Below, piece after piece: positions 12,001 to 22,556 of a stretch of 64,000 nucleotides of DNA (position 1 is the stretch's first letter; each line of letters begins with the position of its first letter). The translations under genes and the position numbers were made by a program. Below the pieces are notes generated by a model. That model saw only the letters and a program-made list of their open reading frames with translations. It did not search any database and was not told where the DNA came from. This DNA comes from Pseudocercospora fijiensis CIRAD86 (lineage: Eukaryota; Ascomycota; Dothideomycetes; Mycosphaerellales; Mycosphaerellaceae), in contig NW_006921539.1 in the NCBI RefSeq assembly GCF_000340215.1, positions 3,004,056-3,068,055 on the forward strand. The letters are read 5' to 3'.

Positions 12001-14290
12001 AAACTAAAACTAGAGTAGGGTCGGGATTATTACTATCCCCTCGGCCTATCTCCTTAACTCTCTCTTCGTTAGTATTATCGATAGTCTCTTAGTTCTCGTA
12101 GGTTACTAATTCGCCTTCTACTAACTCTTAGGTACCTAAAAATTTAGAAAGGAACTATAGGGAAGAGACGTCGATATAGTCTTCTCGTCCCTATTTTCGT
12201 CGGAGGGTAGCGAGGTCTTTTATAAAGGTAGTATCGTTAGGGATTTAGCTCTAGAACAGGTTAGTAGGCAAACCGTATACTAGCAGCTCTCCTATAGAAA
12301 CGTTAGACTTAAGGTCTAAGAACTATAAAGCCTAGAAGAGAGCGTTTGCCTTTATGTCTATAGAGTTAGCTAGGCTAGTACTATATTTGTTTATATATCT
12401 ATAAAAGCGAAAGCTCTTTAGATCGGATAACTTCCGCTTATAGGCCGGTAGGTTAGCTAGGCCTAGGGTACTACTAATATTAGTAGTAGTATCTTCTATA
12501 TCGACCTCTAGAGTCTCTAGGACGACTAGGCTCTCTATAGGTAGGGTGCTAGGTATAGTGCTAGGTGCGGTGCTAGATCGGGTAGCGCGGTCTATAGCTG
12601 TCTAGAGAGTCTTAGTTTTAGCGGTTAACTCTCGTTATTATTTAGCCTTGTCGGCCGCCTTATTCTTTAGTACCCTAGTAGGGGCTACCGTAGTAGGGCG
12701 AGTAGGGTTCTACGGGCTCTTACCCTTGTTCTAAGACTAGGTTTAGGACCTTATAGCAGCGTAGACATCTATACTATTCTTAGTAACCGCGTAAACATTA
12801 GTAACTACGTCCGGGTCCTAATAAACAAAGTTGACTTTAACGGGTTCGGTAGTACCGTTACTACTTCGCTCCTTAACCTATTTAGCCCTAACCTTCTAAG
12901 TTTCTCGTTTAGTAATAGCGGCGAGGGTACTATTCCTAGTATCCTTGAACTCGATCTTGCCGCTATACTTCTTTTCTAGAAGGGTCTTTAGCTAAGGCAG
13001 CTTTAGGGCTCTCCGATCCTATTCGAAATTAATCTTGTCGCCGGTATCTATATAGTAGAATCGACTATTTACTTGCATAATAAGCTTCCTATTAAGAAGC
13101 TCTTTCTAGATAGGGTAGGACGATTAGACATATTTGTAACCGCTATATATCTAGCACTTGCTATCTAAGTTAGAATAGATCTTATATATAGCGTAGACAT
13201 CTACTAAAGGGGCTTTAGGGTAGTTAGGGTCTAAAACCTAGTAGACTAGTATTATATCGCCTAGTATAGTAGTATCGATAACTTCCCTAACTCGTTATAA
13301 TACCTTCGTATTTAGGTTAAGTCGGGCTAGGGATTTAGCTAAGTCCGCAACGTCTTAAGAGTGCTTAGTAATAGTAGGAGTTACGGTCTTAGGACTACTT
13401 TGCGATTTAGGAAGGAACTTAGGTCCTTTGCTTCCTATAGCTTCTTTCCTAACCTACGCTAGGTTATTCTAGTCTTCGCCGTAGATAAACTTCCTCGTAT
13501 CGGCGGTGCTATTAATATTAGCTTTAATATATACTAGGACCTCTTTATATTTCCTAAAGCTCTTAGGATCGGCCTCGCTAAGCTTATAGCGACGGAAGAT
13601 ACGCTAAGCTATAGGCTACGGTAATCCCTAGAGGAGTAGCCTCGTTCTCTAAGAGTTTTCGAGGTTACTCTACTCGATGCCGTCCGCTAACTCGATAAAT
13701 TCGCGGACATACCCCTTTAGGTCGTTATCCTTAGTACGCCTTACTAAGTAGAGGGCCTCGAGCTACGCGCGACTACCTTTAATACGACGGCTATCGCGCT
13801 CCCGATACTCCCTTAGAAAGGCTAACTTAAAGGTCTCCTAGTTAGTATTAGACTTGTCGTCCTTTTCTAGGTAGCTAACTAGGGTTCTAAGGGTTCGGTA
13901 GAGCTTAGTGCTAGTAGTCCTCGTAAGGGACCGGATCTTATACTAGTCGGACTCTCTATCGAGCTCGTACTTAATTAAGCCTTCCTTAAAACGCTCTATA
14001 TATACTATAGCGTTCTACTCTTCGAATAAGGGATTTATACTACTCCCTAGTTCTAGCGGGCGACGCTTGTTTTAACGGAGAAGCTTAGTTTGCTTCTCTA
14101 TTATCTTTATAAGGACAGTATAGAGCGCCTCTAGCGTAGAGGGCGTAGGAGGCTCGCTTATATTAACTAGTCGCCGCCTAATTTCTTCGTTAATAGGATT
14201 AGGGGCGTTTTCGGATTTAGAAGATTCCGCTAATTCTTAATACTCGTTTTCGCTAGAGCTAGAGCTTATTCGATTGTTAGTAGAATTAAT
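12001..14290 (-). pseudogene. Y1 gag
   Basis: First frame of the element, beginning with an acidic/Ser-rich stretch (about 14,280-14,210). An alpha-helical Gag-like segment follows, with YIERFKEGLI, TFKLAFLREYRERD and LEALYLVRRTKDNDLKGYVREFIELADGI (about 14,010-13,690). A downstream Lys-rich and Thr/Ala-rich part runs about 13,150-12,300. RIP stops interrupt it. Gag would form the cytoplasmic particle. No clear zinc knuckle is visible in this copy. Confidence 0.65.
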
Positions 14291-15086
14291 AAAATAAAAT
14301 ACTATATAAAGTTATAATAAAATGCTATATAAACGTGTTTTTAGTATATTTAGTTTGTTTAGTTTGTTATAATATTGCTACGCGAGAAAATAGTATATTA
14401 GGCTGTTTCTCCTAGTATTACCGCTAGGGTAGTATTAGGATTTAGCCTCCTAGGGGTCGCCTAACTACCTCTAGGAGCTTAGTTTAGTAGATTTAGATAG
14501 AAGCCGCTCGGAGGGAGAGACTACAATCTCTATTTATACCTAGATCCTAGAAACTAGCTTGTATCTCCTTTAGCTAGGCGGGGGGGCGGTAGCCTTCTTT
14601 TTCTAGTAGAAGGCTAAGCACTATCTAAGCGAGGCTACGAATCTAGGAACGCCCTACCCGATTAATAGGGGACTTCCCGGGTATCCGACCTATAATCCGT
14701 ATTTGCTATCGATTAATAGTCTTAGCAAACTAAGCAAGGCCGATAGGTAATTAATCTATCTCCTCCTTAGGCGGGGCTTATCTCGAGTAAGCGGTACTAA
14801 ATAGGTCTTCGACCCGGAGCCGAGTCCTTAGAAGCTAGCTATAGTTACAGACTAGGCCCTAAGCTATAACAGTCCTAAGGGTTTGTAGCTTTTCAAGGTT
14901 AAAGAGATGCCCTCGTTCAGAGGTTTCTTTACTTGTCGTAATAGCCCCTTAAGATACTTCTATATCGTCTATATCGTAGGCTCTTATCGTGCCCTCGCTC
15001 TAGTTATAGCTATTCGTGCCCTAGGACTACCTTCGATATACCCGTACCTATTAGATATAAAGAGATAGCCCTACTTTTAGCTCTAA
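14291..15086 (-). other. Y1 leader between 5' LTR and gag
   Basis: About 800 bp without a convincing frame. It contains an AT-rich stretch (14,285-14,400), a palindrome at 14,413-14,438 and a short poly-G run near 14,580. The primer-binding site should lie just left of 15,087, but I could not match it to a specific tRNA. Confidence 0.5.
14413..14438. repeat. Palindrome in the Y1 leader upstream of gag
   Basis: TAGTATTACC-GCTA-GGGTAGTATTA, the same family of half-sites as the other inter-ORF palindromes. It lies just 5' of the gag frame. Confidence 0.65.
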
Positions 15087-15366
15087 TAAAGGACGGAAAC
15101 TAATACTACTACTACTACTAGTAGTAATAGTATAGGCTACCGAGGGTAACATAACCTATAGCAATATAGGCAGCTATATTTAGTATAATAGGATAACAAG
15201 ACCGTTGCTTAGGTTAATAACTAGAGCCCTGCAATATAGGCATTATAGAAGTGTAACGTAAATAATGTACTATACGAGGTTAGTGCTCTATCTATAATAT
15301 AGAAGGAGGCCTCTTATATAGGCTTAAAACTCAGCCTAGGTGTGTAGGGCCGGTTACTAGCTAATA
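15087..15366 (-). repeat. Y1 5' LTR (280 bp)
   Basis: Partner of 3,786-4,065, identical in length, with scattered transition differences. It is followed on the right by ATAG, the RIP-altered copy of the ATGG target site. Confidence 0.93.
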
Positions 15367-15370
15367 ATAG

Positions 15371-16245
15371 CTAGACCGAGAGGCAGAATGCTACGCTATA
15401 GCAATACTTACGAAGCTATATTAATAAGGACCCTAATAGATAGGTCGACCTCCTACAACCGGCCGAATTCGTATATAATAATAGCGTACATTTATTAACT
15501 AAGGGCTTACTATATATAGCTATAATAGGCTAAAACGCTGCCTTACTATAAGATCCATTTACCTCGCTCGAGGCCGAGCGTAAGGAAAGGGAAGCGCGTT
15601 AAGCCCCTAAACGTTAAGTATTAACCCCTAAGATACTAGCGGCTATTAAGAGGGTTTAAAAGATACGAGAGATTTACGCTAAGTTCGCTAACAAACTAGC
15701 GAAGGCCTAGGCCTATTAGAAGGCCTATTATAACAAACACTATACGCTAATAACCTTTAAGTAAGGCGACCTAGTTATGCTAAGTACTAAGAACCTCTGT
15801 ATCCGTAAACACCCGTTACCTAATAGCAAAACAAGGCCTAAGCTCGCACTAAGATACATTAGCCTATTCCGCATTCGAGAGGCTAAGGGTATATAGGCCT
15901 ACTAGTTATAGCTCCTACTATACTACACTATCTATAATACCTTCTATATCTCCCTCCTTAAACTATACTACTACCGCGGAGGCCCTAAAGAAGCCCCTAC
16001 TAAATATAAAGAGATACTAGCCGACGGCGAAGAGCTATAGTCTATAGAACGTATCCTAAAGCATCGGACTAGGCAAGGCAAGAAGGAGTACCTCCTAAGA
16101 TAGCAAGGCTATTTACCTAAATAGGACTCGTAGGAAGCTAAAGCCTCTTTTAAAGATATAACTAAGTTGTTAGATAAGTATTAGAGCAGTATAAAGAACA
16201 AGAAGAAGGCTAAGGGCCTATAGTGTCGCTAGAACCGCTAGAGAG
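15371..16245 (+). pseudogene. X-A integrase C-terminal part and tail domain
   Basis: Begins with TERQNATL, the Ty3 integrase block containing the catalytic Glu, in the frame left at 3,785. It continues with YNNSVHLLTKGL, a GDLVMLSTKNL module, RPKLALRYISLFRI and a basic chromodomain-like tail with EEL-SIERIL and KKEYLLRQQGY (about 16,020-16,140). Chromodomain-type tails steer integration to marked chromatin. The tail assignment comes from the arrangement (ILKHR, YLLR-W-GY) and is less certain than the integrase. Confidence 0.85.
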
Positions 16246-16254
16246 ACCTAGGAA

Positions 16255-16279
16255 CAATACTATCCCCGGGGTACTATTA
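16255..16279. repeat. CCCC/GGGG palindrome downstream of X-A pol
   Basis: CAATACTATCCCC-GGGGTACTATTA lies about 10 bp after the end of pol and before the downstream ORF. The X1 counterpart is at 35,771-35,795. Confidence 0.8.
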
Positions 16280-17466
16280 GCTAACTAATTAGAGGCAAGC
16301 AATTGTTAGCAATAAAGGACAATAAGACTATACTAGGCGCGCTACGACGCGTTAACTAATCGCCTACTCTTTTAAGGATTCTACCTCTTTACTAATACGC
16401 CTTATAAGGCCCTCCTCTTAGTATTTAGGTCCCTCTCTTATTCCTTTATTCTACTAAGGCCTCGAGGCCTAGGCGATTAGCAGAGGCGGCGCGTACGTAG
16501 GCGAATAGTGTTAGCGCTAAAAGGCGGCGCGGCTATATTAGTAACGGTATTACGGGGTATATTATTAGTCGAAGGAGGAAATCGGAAGCAAGGTAAAGTT
16601 AGCGCTAAGACGACTAGCGCCGCTATTATTAATATTACCTGCTCGCTACTATTACTAACCTTACTTGTTATCGCTACTACCTTGCAAAAACAACCTTACC
16701 TATACTATAGCCTAAGGCCGAACGCACTACGCTAACTAGGTTAAAAAGGTTAAGCCGTTCGAAGGACTTAGAGACTAAAAAGGTTAAGCGACTAATAGAC
16801 TAACTAAGGGCAAAACTATAGAGCTAAGTTAGCCGGGGTCGATCTTGCGGACAATAGGTTACTCCTCGATCTTTCTAACCCTTTAAGCGAGGCGAACCTC
16901 AACTATTGCACTTATAATAGCCTTTACCTATAGAAACTAGACGAACTGTGTTTTTTCTAAAAAGATAAGATAAGATTAACAATTAAAGGCTACTAAACCT
17001 AACTAATTAGGGCTAGTAAAACTACGATAGTAAATAATAGTCCTCGTAATAATAAGAACGAACCCTCGGAAGCGGACAACCCTCGGAAGCGGACATTTCT
17101 AGGTCTTTTAGAGTAGACGTAAAGAACTCGGAACGATATTACTTAGAGCGGAGGCAGTGCTGCAATACCTCGTACGTCTACCTGTTATAGTAGGGAAGAC
17201 GCGCCCGTATTGTAATTAGTCGATAGTCCTTAATTCTTATAGATATATATTACTTTATAGGTTGTTATATACAAGGGTAGCGTAGTTAGAGTTGAACATT
17301 ATATTATATTAGAAGTGAGGTTTAATATAGTTATATAATTAGGTAGTTAAGTGTTTAATTTAGCGCGGACTAAGCAGCTTATTAGACCTACTAAGTTAGT
17401 AGTAATAGAGGTCGAGATTAGAATATAGACAGGCTACGAGGGCGCGGCCTTTAGAAGGGAAGCGTA
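16280..17466 (+). other. X-A post-pol region with small ORF
   Basis: About 1.2 kb between pol and the 3' LTR. It includes a 75-codon open frame at 16,508-16,735 that is the counterpart of the X1 frame 35,211-35,585. The rest is noncoding, ending in the purine-rich AGAAGGGAAGCG tract just before the LTR. Confidence 0.6.
16508..16735 (+). pseudogene. X downstream ORF fragment with hydrophobic segment
   Basis: 75-codon frame with a hydrophobic stretch TCSLLLLTLLVIAT that could span a membrane. Its homologue in X1 is 124 codons. The sequence between two independently RIP-mutated copies is conserved at the protein level (GKVSAKTTSAAIINIT in both), which argues for a real former gene. Function unknown; a small env-like or accessory product is only a speculation. 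Confidence 0.45.
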
Positions 17467-17664
17467 TATTAGGACTAAAGAGGTTACACGTAATTAGTAT
17501 ATAACCGGGCTCGAGTGAAGCTAGGGTCTTAATGCCTTAGGCAGGGCTTAGCGCTTAGCAATAGGCTAACTTGCCTGCCTTCCTCCCTCTCCTCCTAGCT
17601 CCTTATCGAATACTACCTATACCTACTACTACCCTATCTACCTACTAACATAACCCTTCTTATA
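17467..17664 (+). repeat. X-A 3' LTR
   Basis: About 197 bp, matching 34,361-34,557, 51,697-51,893 and 61,047-61,242. It begins TATTAGG (from TGTTAGG) after a purine-rich tract and ends CTTCTTATA. The next five bases, CTATC, should be one copy of the target duplication in Y2; the other copy lies off-window. Confidence 0.9.
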
Positions 17665-17679
17665 CTATCTATCTTTTAG

Positions 17680-19300
17680 CAGTACGACGACCTTAGTAAG
17701 CTAGGTAAAGAGCCGTTTACTATATATACTAACTATATTAAGAAGGCCGCTAAGATCTATAGTCTCTATACTAGTACTAAGACGAGTATCCTTATTAGCC
17801 GCCTAATAAAGATTAGACGTAAAGTCGCTAATTAGGATGCCTTTACTGCCCTTAAGGCTAATTAGGCCTATAATAACTAGTTTTCTAGACGTCCTATTAC
17901 CGCCCTAACCTCCCTAGGACTCTACGTATTTAACGCTACTAGTACTATTACTCGCAATCTTACGCTAACTAATCGCTAGAGTAAGTTAGTCGCTAGCATT
18001 CTTAGCTAAGGTACCTCCTTCGATCGCTTTCGTTAGACTAGTAATACTACCTTCCCTCGAGTCTTCGGTTAGTTATAAGCTCCTCGTAAGGTATACCTTC
18101 CTCTCCTTATCGACCTAATATAGGAGGAGTTAGAAATATACTTTAAGTATATACGTAAGCTGCCTAAGTCTAAGCAAGAAGGCCGTAATGCCCTTTAAAC
18201 TTATAGTATAAGTTACTAAATCGTCCGCTAGTACCCTGCCTTATAGCTCTTAAAGTCTAAGCAAGAAGGCCGTAATGCCCTTTAAACTTATAGTATAAGT
18301 TACTAAATCGTCCGCTAGTACCCTGCCTTATAGCTCTTAGCCGTTACCCTTCGACCCGATTACGCCTACGAGCTTATCTCTATTCCTAAGCCTACTAAGT
18401 TCTTTAAGGTAGGCGAAGGTAGTTACTAGAACTACCCTATTAAGGAGTCTACTTGTCTCGGATAAGATATAGTTAAGCTCGTAGCTAGCGAGGGTACTAA
18501 TTGCCTACGTATTAAGGTTAGCCTTATATCTAAAGATAAGACTAGCTACTCTACTATTATCGAAGGTATATACAATCTAGAGGTCTTTACGAACTAGATT
18601 AAGAAGCTTAAGAGTTAAGGGCCGTAGCCTAGTTCTACTAAGCAAGATCGGTAAGCTTACTAATAAGTACCTTACCGTTAACGATCTCGAGTATATATTC
18701 GATAGTTAGCCTAATAACGGTAAATAGTAGGAAGCAGAGTAGATCCTTAACCCTCTAAAGGAGTACGAAGTCTCTATTTAGATACTATATCTCCTAGATA
18801 GTAATCTAAAGGCTAAGAGTAACTGTATATTAATCGACCTAAGCTACTCTCGCGTTATTAACGGCACTAAGGTTAAGGGCTACGAGAACTTAATAGTCTC
18901 TTAGGTTGCTAAGGCGTATCGTAATCTAACGGCTCTCCTAAGCGTAAACTCCTTCGTACTATTCGCTTTCCCTATAGCTATTTTAGTCGAAGGTCTTAGT
19001 TACATTTCCGATGCCCTAGTCGGTAGAATTCCTTAGTTAAGTTACGTTATTTAGAGCGAAGTTAAACAATTCCTCTAGTTTAGTAAGGAAGAGCTTAAAG
19101 AATACCTAGGCGATTAGGAGAAAGCTATATAGGAGAAGGCTACTAACCTTCTTATTAATTAAGCCTACTAAGAGAAGCAGTATTTCGATACTAATAGCTT
19201 TAATACCTACGGAGAAGATCTCGAGAACCGACTAGCGGATAAGGTTATCGCTAGTAAGGATTACGGTATATTAAAACAAGAGTAAGTCGGCATAAAAGAT
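17680..19300 (+). pseudogene. Y2 third ORF, C-terminal part
   Basis: Plus-strand counterpart of the Y1 frame 4,260-5,780. It reads DDLSKLGKEPF to ILVEGLSYISDALVGRIP, with TAG/TAA at the Gln/Trp positions. It contains an 87-bp exact in-frame duplication (18,166-18,252 and 18,253-18,339) absent from Y1. The two copies are conserved along their length, so this was a genuine long protein. Family unknown. Confidence 0.7.
18166..18339 (+). repeat. 87-bp tandem duplication in Y2
   Basis: Two adjacent, seemingly identical 87-bp units. The unit is 29 codons, so the frame is kept. Identity after RIP suggests the duplication is younger than most of the mutation. Confidence 0.85.
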
Positions 19301-19344
19301 TAGTTACTTATATAATTGTTTTTGTATATTAATAGTATCTAGGA

Positions 19345-19370
19345 ATAATACTACCCTAGGGGTATTATTA
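19345..19370. repeat. CCCC/GGGG palindrome, Y2 3' region
   Basis: AATAATACTACCC-TA-GGGGTATTATTA, just downstream of the third ORF. Homologous to the degraded site at 4,175-4,205. Confidence 0.75.
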
Positions 19371-19490
19371 CAGAGTTTTTAAAAATAGCCTTAGCTAAGA
19401 GCGCTAAGGTAACGGATAATATATAACTGTTTGTTTGTTTTAAGCGCTTAATATAAAACGTGTCTAGTTAGATACGAAGAAAGGGAGGGA

Positions 19491-19770
19491 TATTAGCTAG
19501 TAACCGGCCCTATACCTATAGGCTAGGCATTAAGCCTATAAAAGAGGCCTCCTTCTATAGTATAGACAGATCATTAACCTCGTATAGCATACTGTTTATA
19601 CTACACTTCTATAGTGCCTATATTATAGGGCTCTAGTTTCTAGCCTAAGCGATATATTTGTTATCCTATCTTACTAAATATAGCTGCCTATATTATTATA
19701 GGTTATATTACCCTTAGTAACCTATACTATTACTGCTAGTAGTAGTATTAGTATTAGTTTCCATCCTTTA
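19491..19770 (+). repeat. Y2 3' LTR (280 bp)
   Basis: Same length and ends as the two Y1 LTRs, inverted relative to them. Preceded by the GAAGAAAGGGAGGGA purine tract. Confidence 0.92.
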
Positions 19771-19859
19771 CCGGTCTTTACTAATCTATAGTATACTAAC
19801 AAATAAGGTGTTAAGAATAGGCCTTATTTAAAGGGCCTCCTCGATTATTAGCAACTAGC

Positions 19860-21150
19860 TATTCTAGCAAGTCTTACCTAGCGGCTTCGGATAGGTTAAG
19901 GGCGGCTTTAGGCCTTCGGCTATACCTTAGCTAATTCTTTAAAGGCGTAATAGAAGTCGTTCTCTCGCTATAGGAGCTTAGCTAGCTAGTAGAGACGCTA
20001 TAGTAGAGATTGCTTAGTTAAGCACTCTATATTAAGATCTAACTACCTAGGGATAGAGACCTTGTCGCTATTGCTCTTAGCTTAGTTATTAAATAGTACT
20101 TGCCGTACTTAGGGCGCTCTTTAATCGGCTAATTCTACTGCTTCTATAGACTTAGCAAACATAAAGGCTTGTATAATAAGGTTAATAATATAGCCGAAGT
20201 AGCGTAGATAACGGCTCTACTTAGTCTAGTATATATAGCCCTTCTTCTATATATAGAGCTTAATCAACTCGTAGAGGATATAATTACTAGCGGCATTGTT
20301 AGTAGTTATCTAGCTAAGATTATAAGCTATTAAGAAGGTCTTAAAGTACGAGATTACTAGCTATATAATAAAGTCGCTAGTATTAGAGCCTCGTTATAGC
20401 GGCGGCAGGTTAATAAGGGCTTAACTAAACTTGCCGTACTTATTAATATACTAATAGTTAATCGCTTAGAAGTGCCTATAGCCGTATTACGCCTTCTATA
20501 TATTAGTGCTAATATAGAGGCAACTAATAGCCTTAAGAAGCGCTATTTTAACCCTCTCTTACTAGTTGTCGAAGTTGTGCTATACTCGTACTATTATTAA
20601 AGTATATAACTTTAGAAGAGCCTTGTCTAATTATAGATTAACCGCTAATCTTATCTCTTTAAAGGACTTAGAAGCAAGAGAAGAATAAGCAATACTATAT
20701 ACTATAGTATAGCGAGCTATTGCCTACCTAAATTTGTCTATATTAGCTTCCGCTATATTCCTTAGAATAGTAGCCGTACGCCTGACCTCGTTACCCTCGC
20801 TTACTACCTATATTTTATCGATATTAATACGGCCTTATAGCGGATCTTTTTCTAGATAGATAACAATACTATATACCTTAAAAAGGTAGTCTGCTACGTT
20901 ACTAGACACTAATTTCTATGCCTTAGGACTGTCTACTAGATAGTGCTTATAGTAGAAGTATTTATAACCGTATCTATTGCGAGTAGGCTCGCTATCCTAC
21001 GGATCTCGAGTATAAGACTATAATACTAGATCTATCTTATTCTTTATAAAGTATAGCTTCTTCTAGTAAGCGAGTGTCGGTAGTATAGGCCTTAGTACTA
21101 GTATTAGAGTTAGAAGGAAGGCTAAAGAAGGTATCGATTACTAGGTATCT
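19860..21150 (-). pseudogene. hAT transposase (H), N-terminal and central part
   Basis: Minus-strand translation shows a BED-type zinc-finger region near 21,120-20,850 (NRYGYKYFYYKH ... NVADYLFKVYSI). A hAT RNase-H-like core follows: QALINLPPLQR-like block, ITTNNAAS (ITTDNAAS with Asp to Asn) near 20,290-20,320, then RYFGYIINLIIQAFMF near 20,163-20,205 (the usual LGHIINL block). Stops sit at Gln/Trp positions. The protein would excise and reinsert the element in the nucleus. The dimerisation region is missing. Confidence 0.8.
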
Positions 21151-21259
21151 TAAAGCTCGTCTAGAGTCGGATTTAGTACTATACTACTAGTTCGTCTACG
21201 CGATCCGTACGCTTACGTTTCCGTAGTTCCTAGCTTTCTTATTCGGATTCTTAGGTATT

Positions 21260-22250
21260 TAGGAAACTTTCGAGCTCTCGTTAGGTCGGTATACGATTTT
21301 CTCGTATCTTTATTATAAGGAAGAAGGTAGTTAGATTATAATTAGAAGAGATAGATTTAGAGATTTAACTTTAGAGGCTAAGTACGGCCCGCTTCGGTTA
21401 AGCTATCCGAAAGCTAAGAATATAGGTTAGCGAGTCTAATTAGGCTTAGCGTAACCCTTATAACGCAAACTCGAGGCAGATATATAAACTAGAATACTAA
21501 AGACCTTCGACTAATTATCTACCTAATTAATAATAACAACCTTACTACTACCGCTAGCGGCCTCGCTATCGATTAATTAGTTTAGTACCCTAATAATTCT
21601 ACGCCTAAAGTGTGTCTACCGCTACGATTACTACGATTTTAGCCCCTAATTATACTCGAATAAGTAGAAGTATAGTTTCTTACTAAACTCGAAGTAACGA
21701 CGAGAACCGAGTAGAAGAATAGGCTTTCCTTTACGCTCTATACCCTTATAAACCTTTTAAAGGCTATTAGCGATACGCTCTTAGTAGATAGCAGCCCTTT
21801 TAACGATCTCCGCCGTATAGATAAGGCTCTTTATTATCTTCCTCGTAATCCTTTAAAAGAGTAACTATAAGCCCTCCCTTTCCGCCTCTCTAATATACTA
21901 CTCGAAGTCTGCCTATTCTACGTACTTGATAAACGAAATATCGTCCGAATTAGCCTAGTAATCGTTTACCTAATTAGTATTAGTAAGAGGTAGATAGACC
22001 GAGCGGATATTCTTTAGCTTCTATTAAAGCCTCTAGTCCTATAGAGTAAGGAAGGCTTATATCTTAGATAGAAAGCGGTAGATTAAAGAAGGTAGTAATA
22101 ATATAATAACCTCGTATTAAGAGGCCGTTAGCGATTCGGTAACCTACTAGAATTAGTAACCTTTATATACCTTAGTTCTATCTACCTCGAAGCGGTCTAT
22201 CCTCCGAGCCTATAGAAAGAGCTTAGTTTTTAGTAAGAAACAAGCGATAA
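21260..22250 (-). pseudogene. Degraded frame upstream of the hAT H transposase
   Basis: A minus-strand frame can be followed with TAG/TAA interruptions, including IREAEREGL, RITRKIIKSLIYTAEIVKRAA and GIERKGKPILLLGSRRYFEF. I do not recognise it. It may be an N-terminal extension of the transposase or a second transposon gene. Confidence 0.4.
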
Positions 22251-22319
22251 ACAACCTAATTTTGTACGATTAAAGAGATCTACGTACGCCGTAGTATAAC
22301 TATCGAATTGCCGACTAAA

Positions 22320-22445
22320 TCTACTAAATATTCGAATATTTAGTAACCTCGTATTTAGATTTAGATTTAATATAAAATATAAATTTAAATTGAATCCGAT
22401 TTAATATTTAACAGCTATAGTCTTTCTAGAAGATATTTACAAAAT
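22320..22445. other. AT-rich edge between repeats and gene island
   Basis: Very AT-rich run. Immediately to the right, normal frequencies of CpA and TpG return. This is the left boundary of the gene island. Confidence 0.6.
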
Positions 22446-22556
22446 TAATTAATAAGTTAGCGATAGCAGCATTGTACAGGTACGAAAGCCTCGATCGCAC
22501 TTAGTAGGTAGGCACACGTAGCTGCCTATAATCATATATTGGAGGAGGTATACATC

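Larger units (their letters stand above)
3786..15366 (-). mobile_element. Complete Ty3/gypsy LTR element Y1 (11.6 kb), nested in X-A
   Basis: Two direct 280-bp LTRs (3,786-4,065 and 15,087-15,366) bound the element, with a 4-bp target duplication. On the minus strand the order is 5' LTR, leader, gag, protease, RT-RNase H-integrase, about 1.1 kb noncoding, a third ORF of roughly 930 codons, purine tract, 3' LTR. The pol belongs to the fungal gypsy group whose RT carries MPFLDDIGIKGP. At 11.6 kb it is long for the superfamily because of the third ORF. The whole copy is RIP-mutated. A second copy, Y2, is represented by 17,665-19,770. Confidence 0.9.
15367..17664 (+). mobile_element. Family X copy A, right segment
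   Basis: Continuation of the element interrupted by Y1. It holds the integrase C-terminus, a palindrome, a downstream ORF, a purine tract and the 3' LTR. The same order appears in reverse at 34,361-36,900 in X1. Confidence 0.9.
17665..19770 (+). mobile_element. Ty3/gypsy element Y2, 3' part
   Basis: Carries the C-terminal ~520 codons of the Y third ORF, purine tract and 3' LTR on the plus strand. Its 5' part is missing here because X-A is inserted in it. The rest of Y2 should lie left of the window, beyond the 5' LTR of X-A. Confidence 0.85.
19771..22440 (-). mobile_element. hAT-like DNA transposon remnant H
   Basis: RIP-mutated DNA between the Y2 LTR and the gene island. The minus strand encodes a hAT transposase. 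Its C-terminal dimerisation domain is absent, probably cut off by Y2 and lying left of the window. Terminal repeats were not found. The right edge is the AT-rich stretch 22,320-22,445. Confidence 0.75.

Noticed and set aside
15087..15366. Solo LTR
   Set aside because: Same orientation and length as 3,786-4,065, with matching target duplication, gag-pol between and interrupted X integrase outside, so it is the 5' LTR of Y1.
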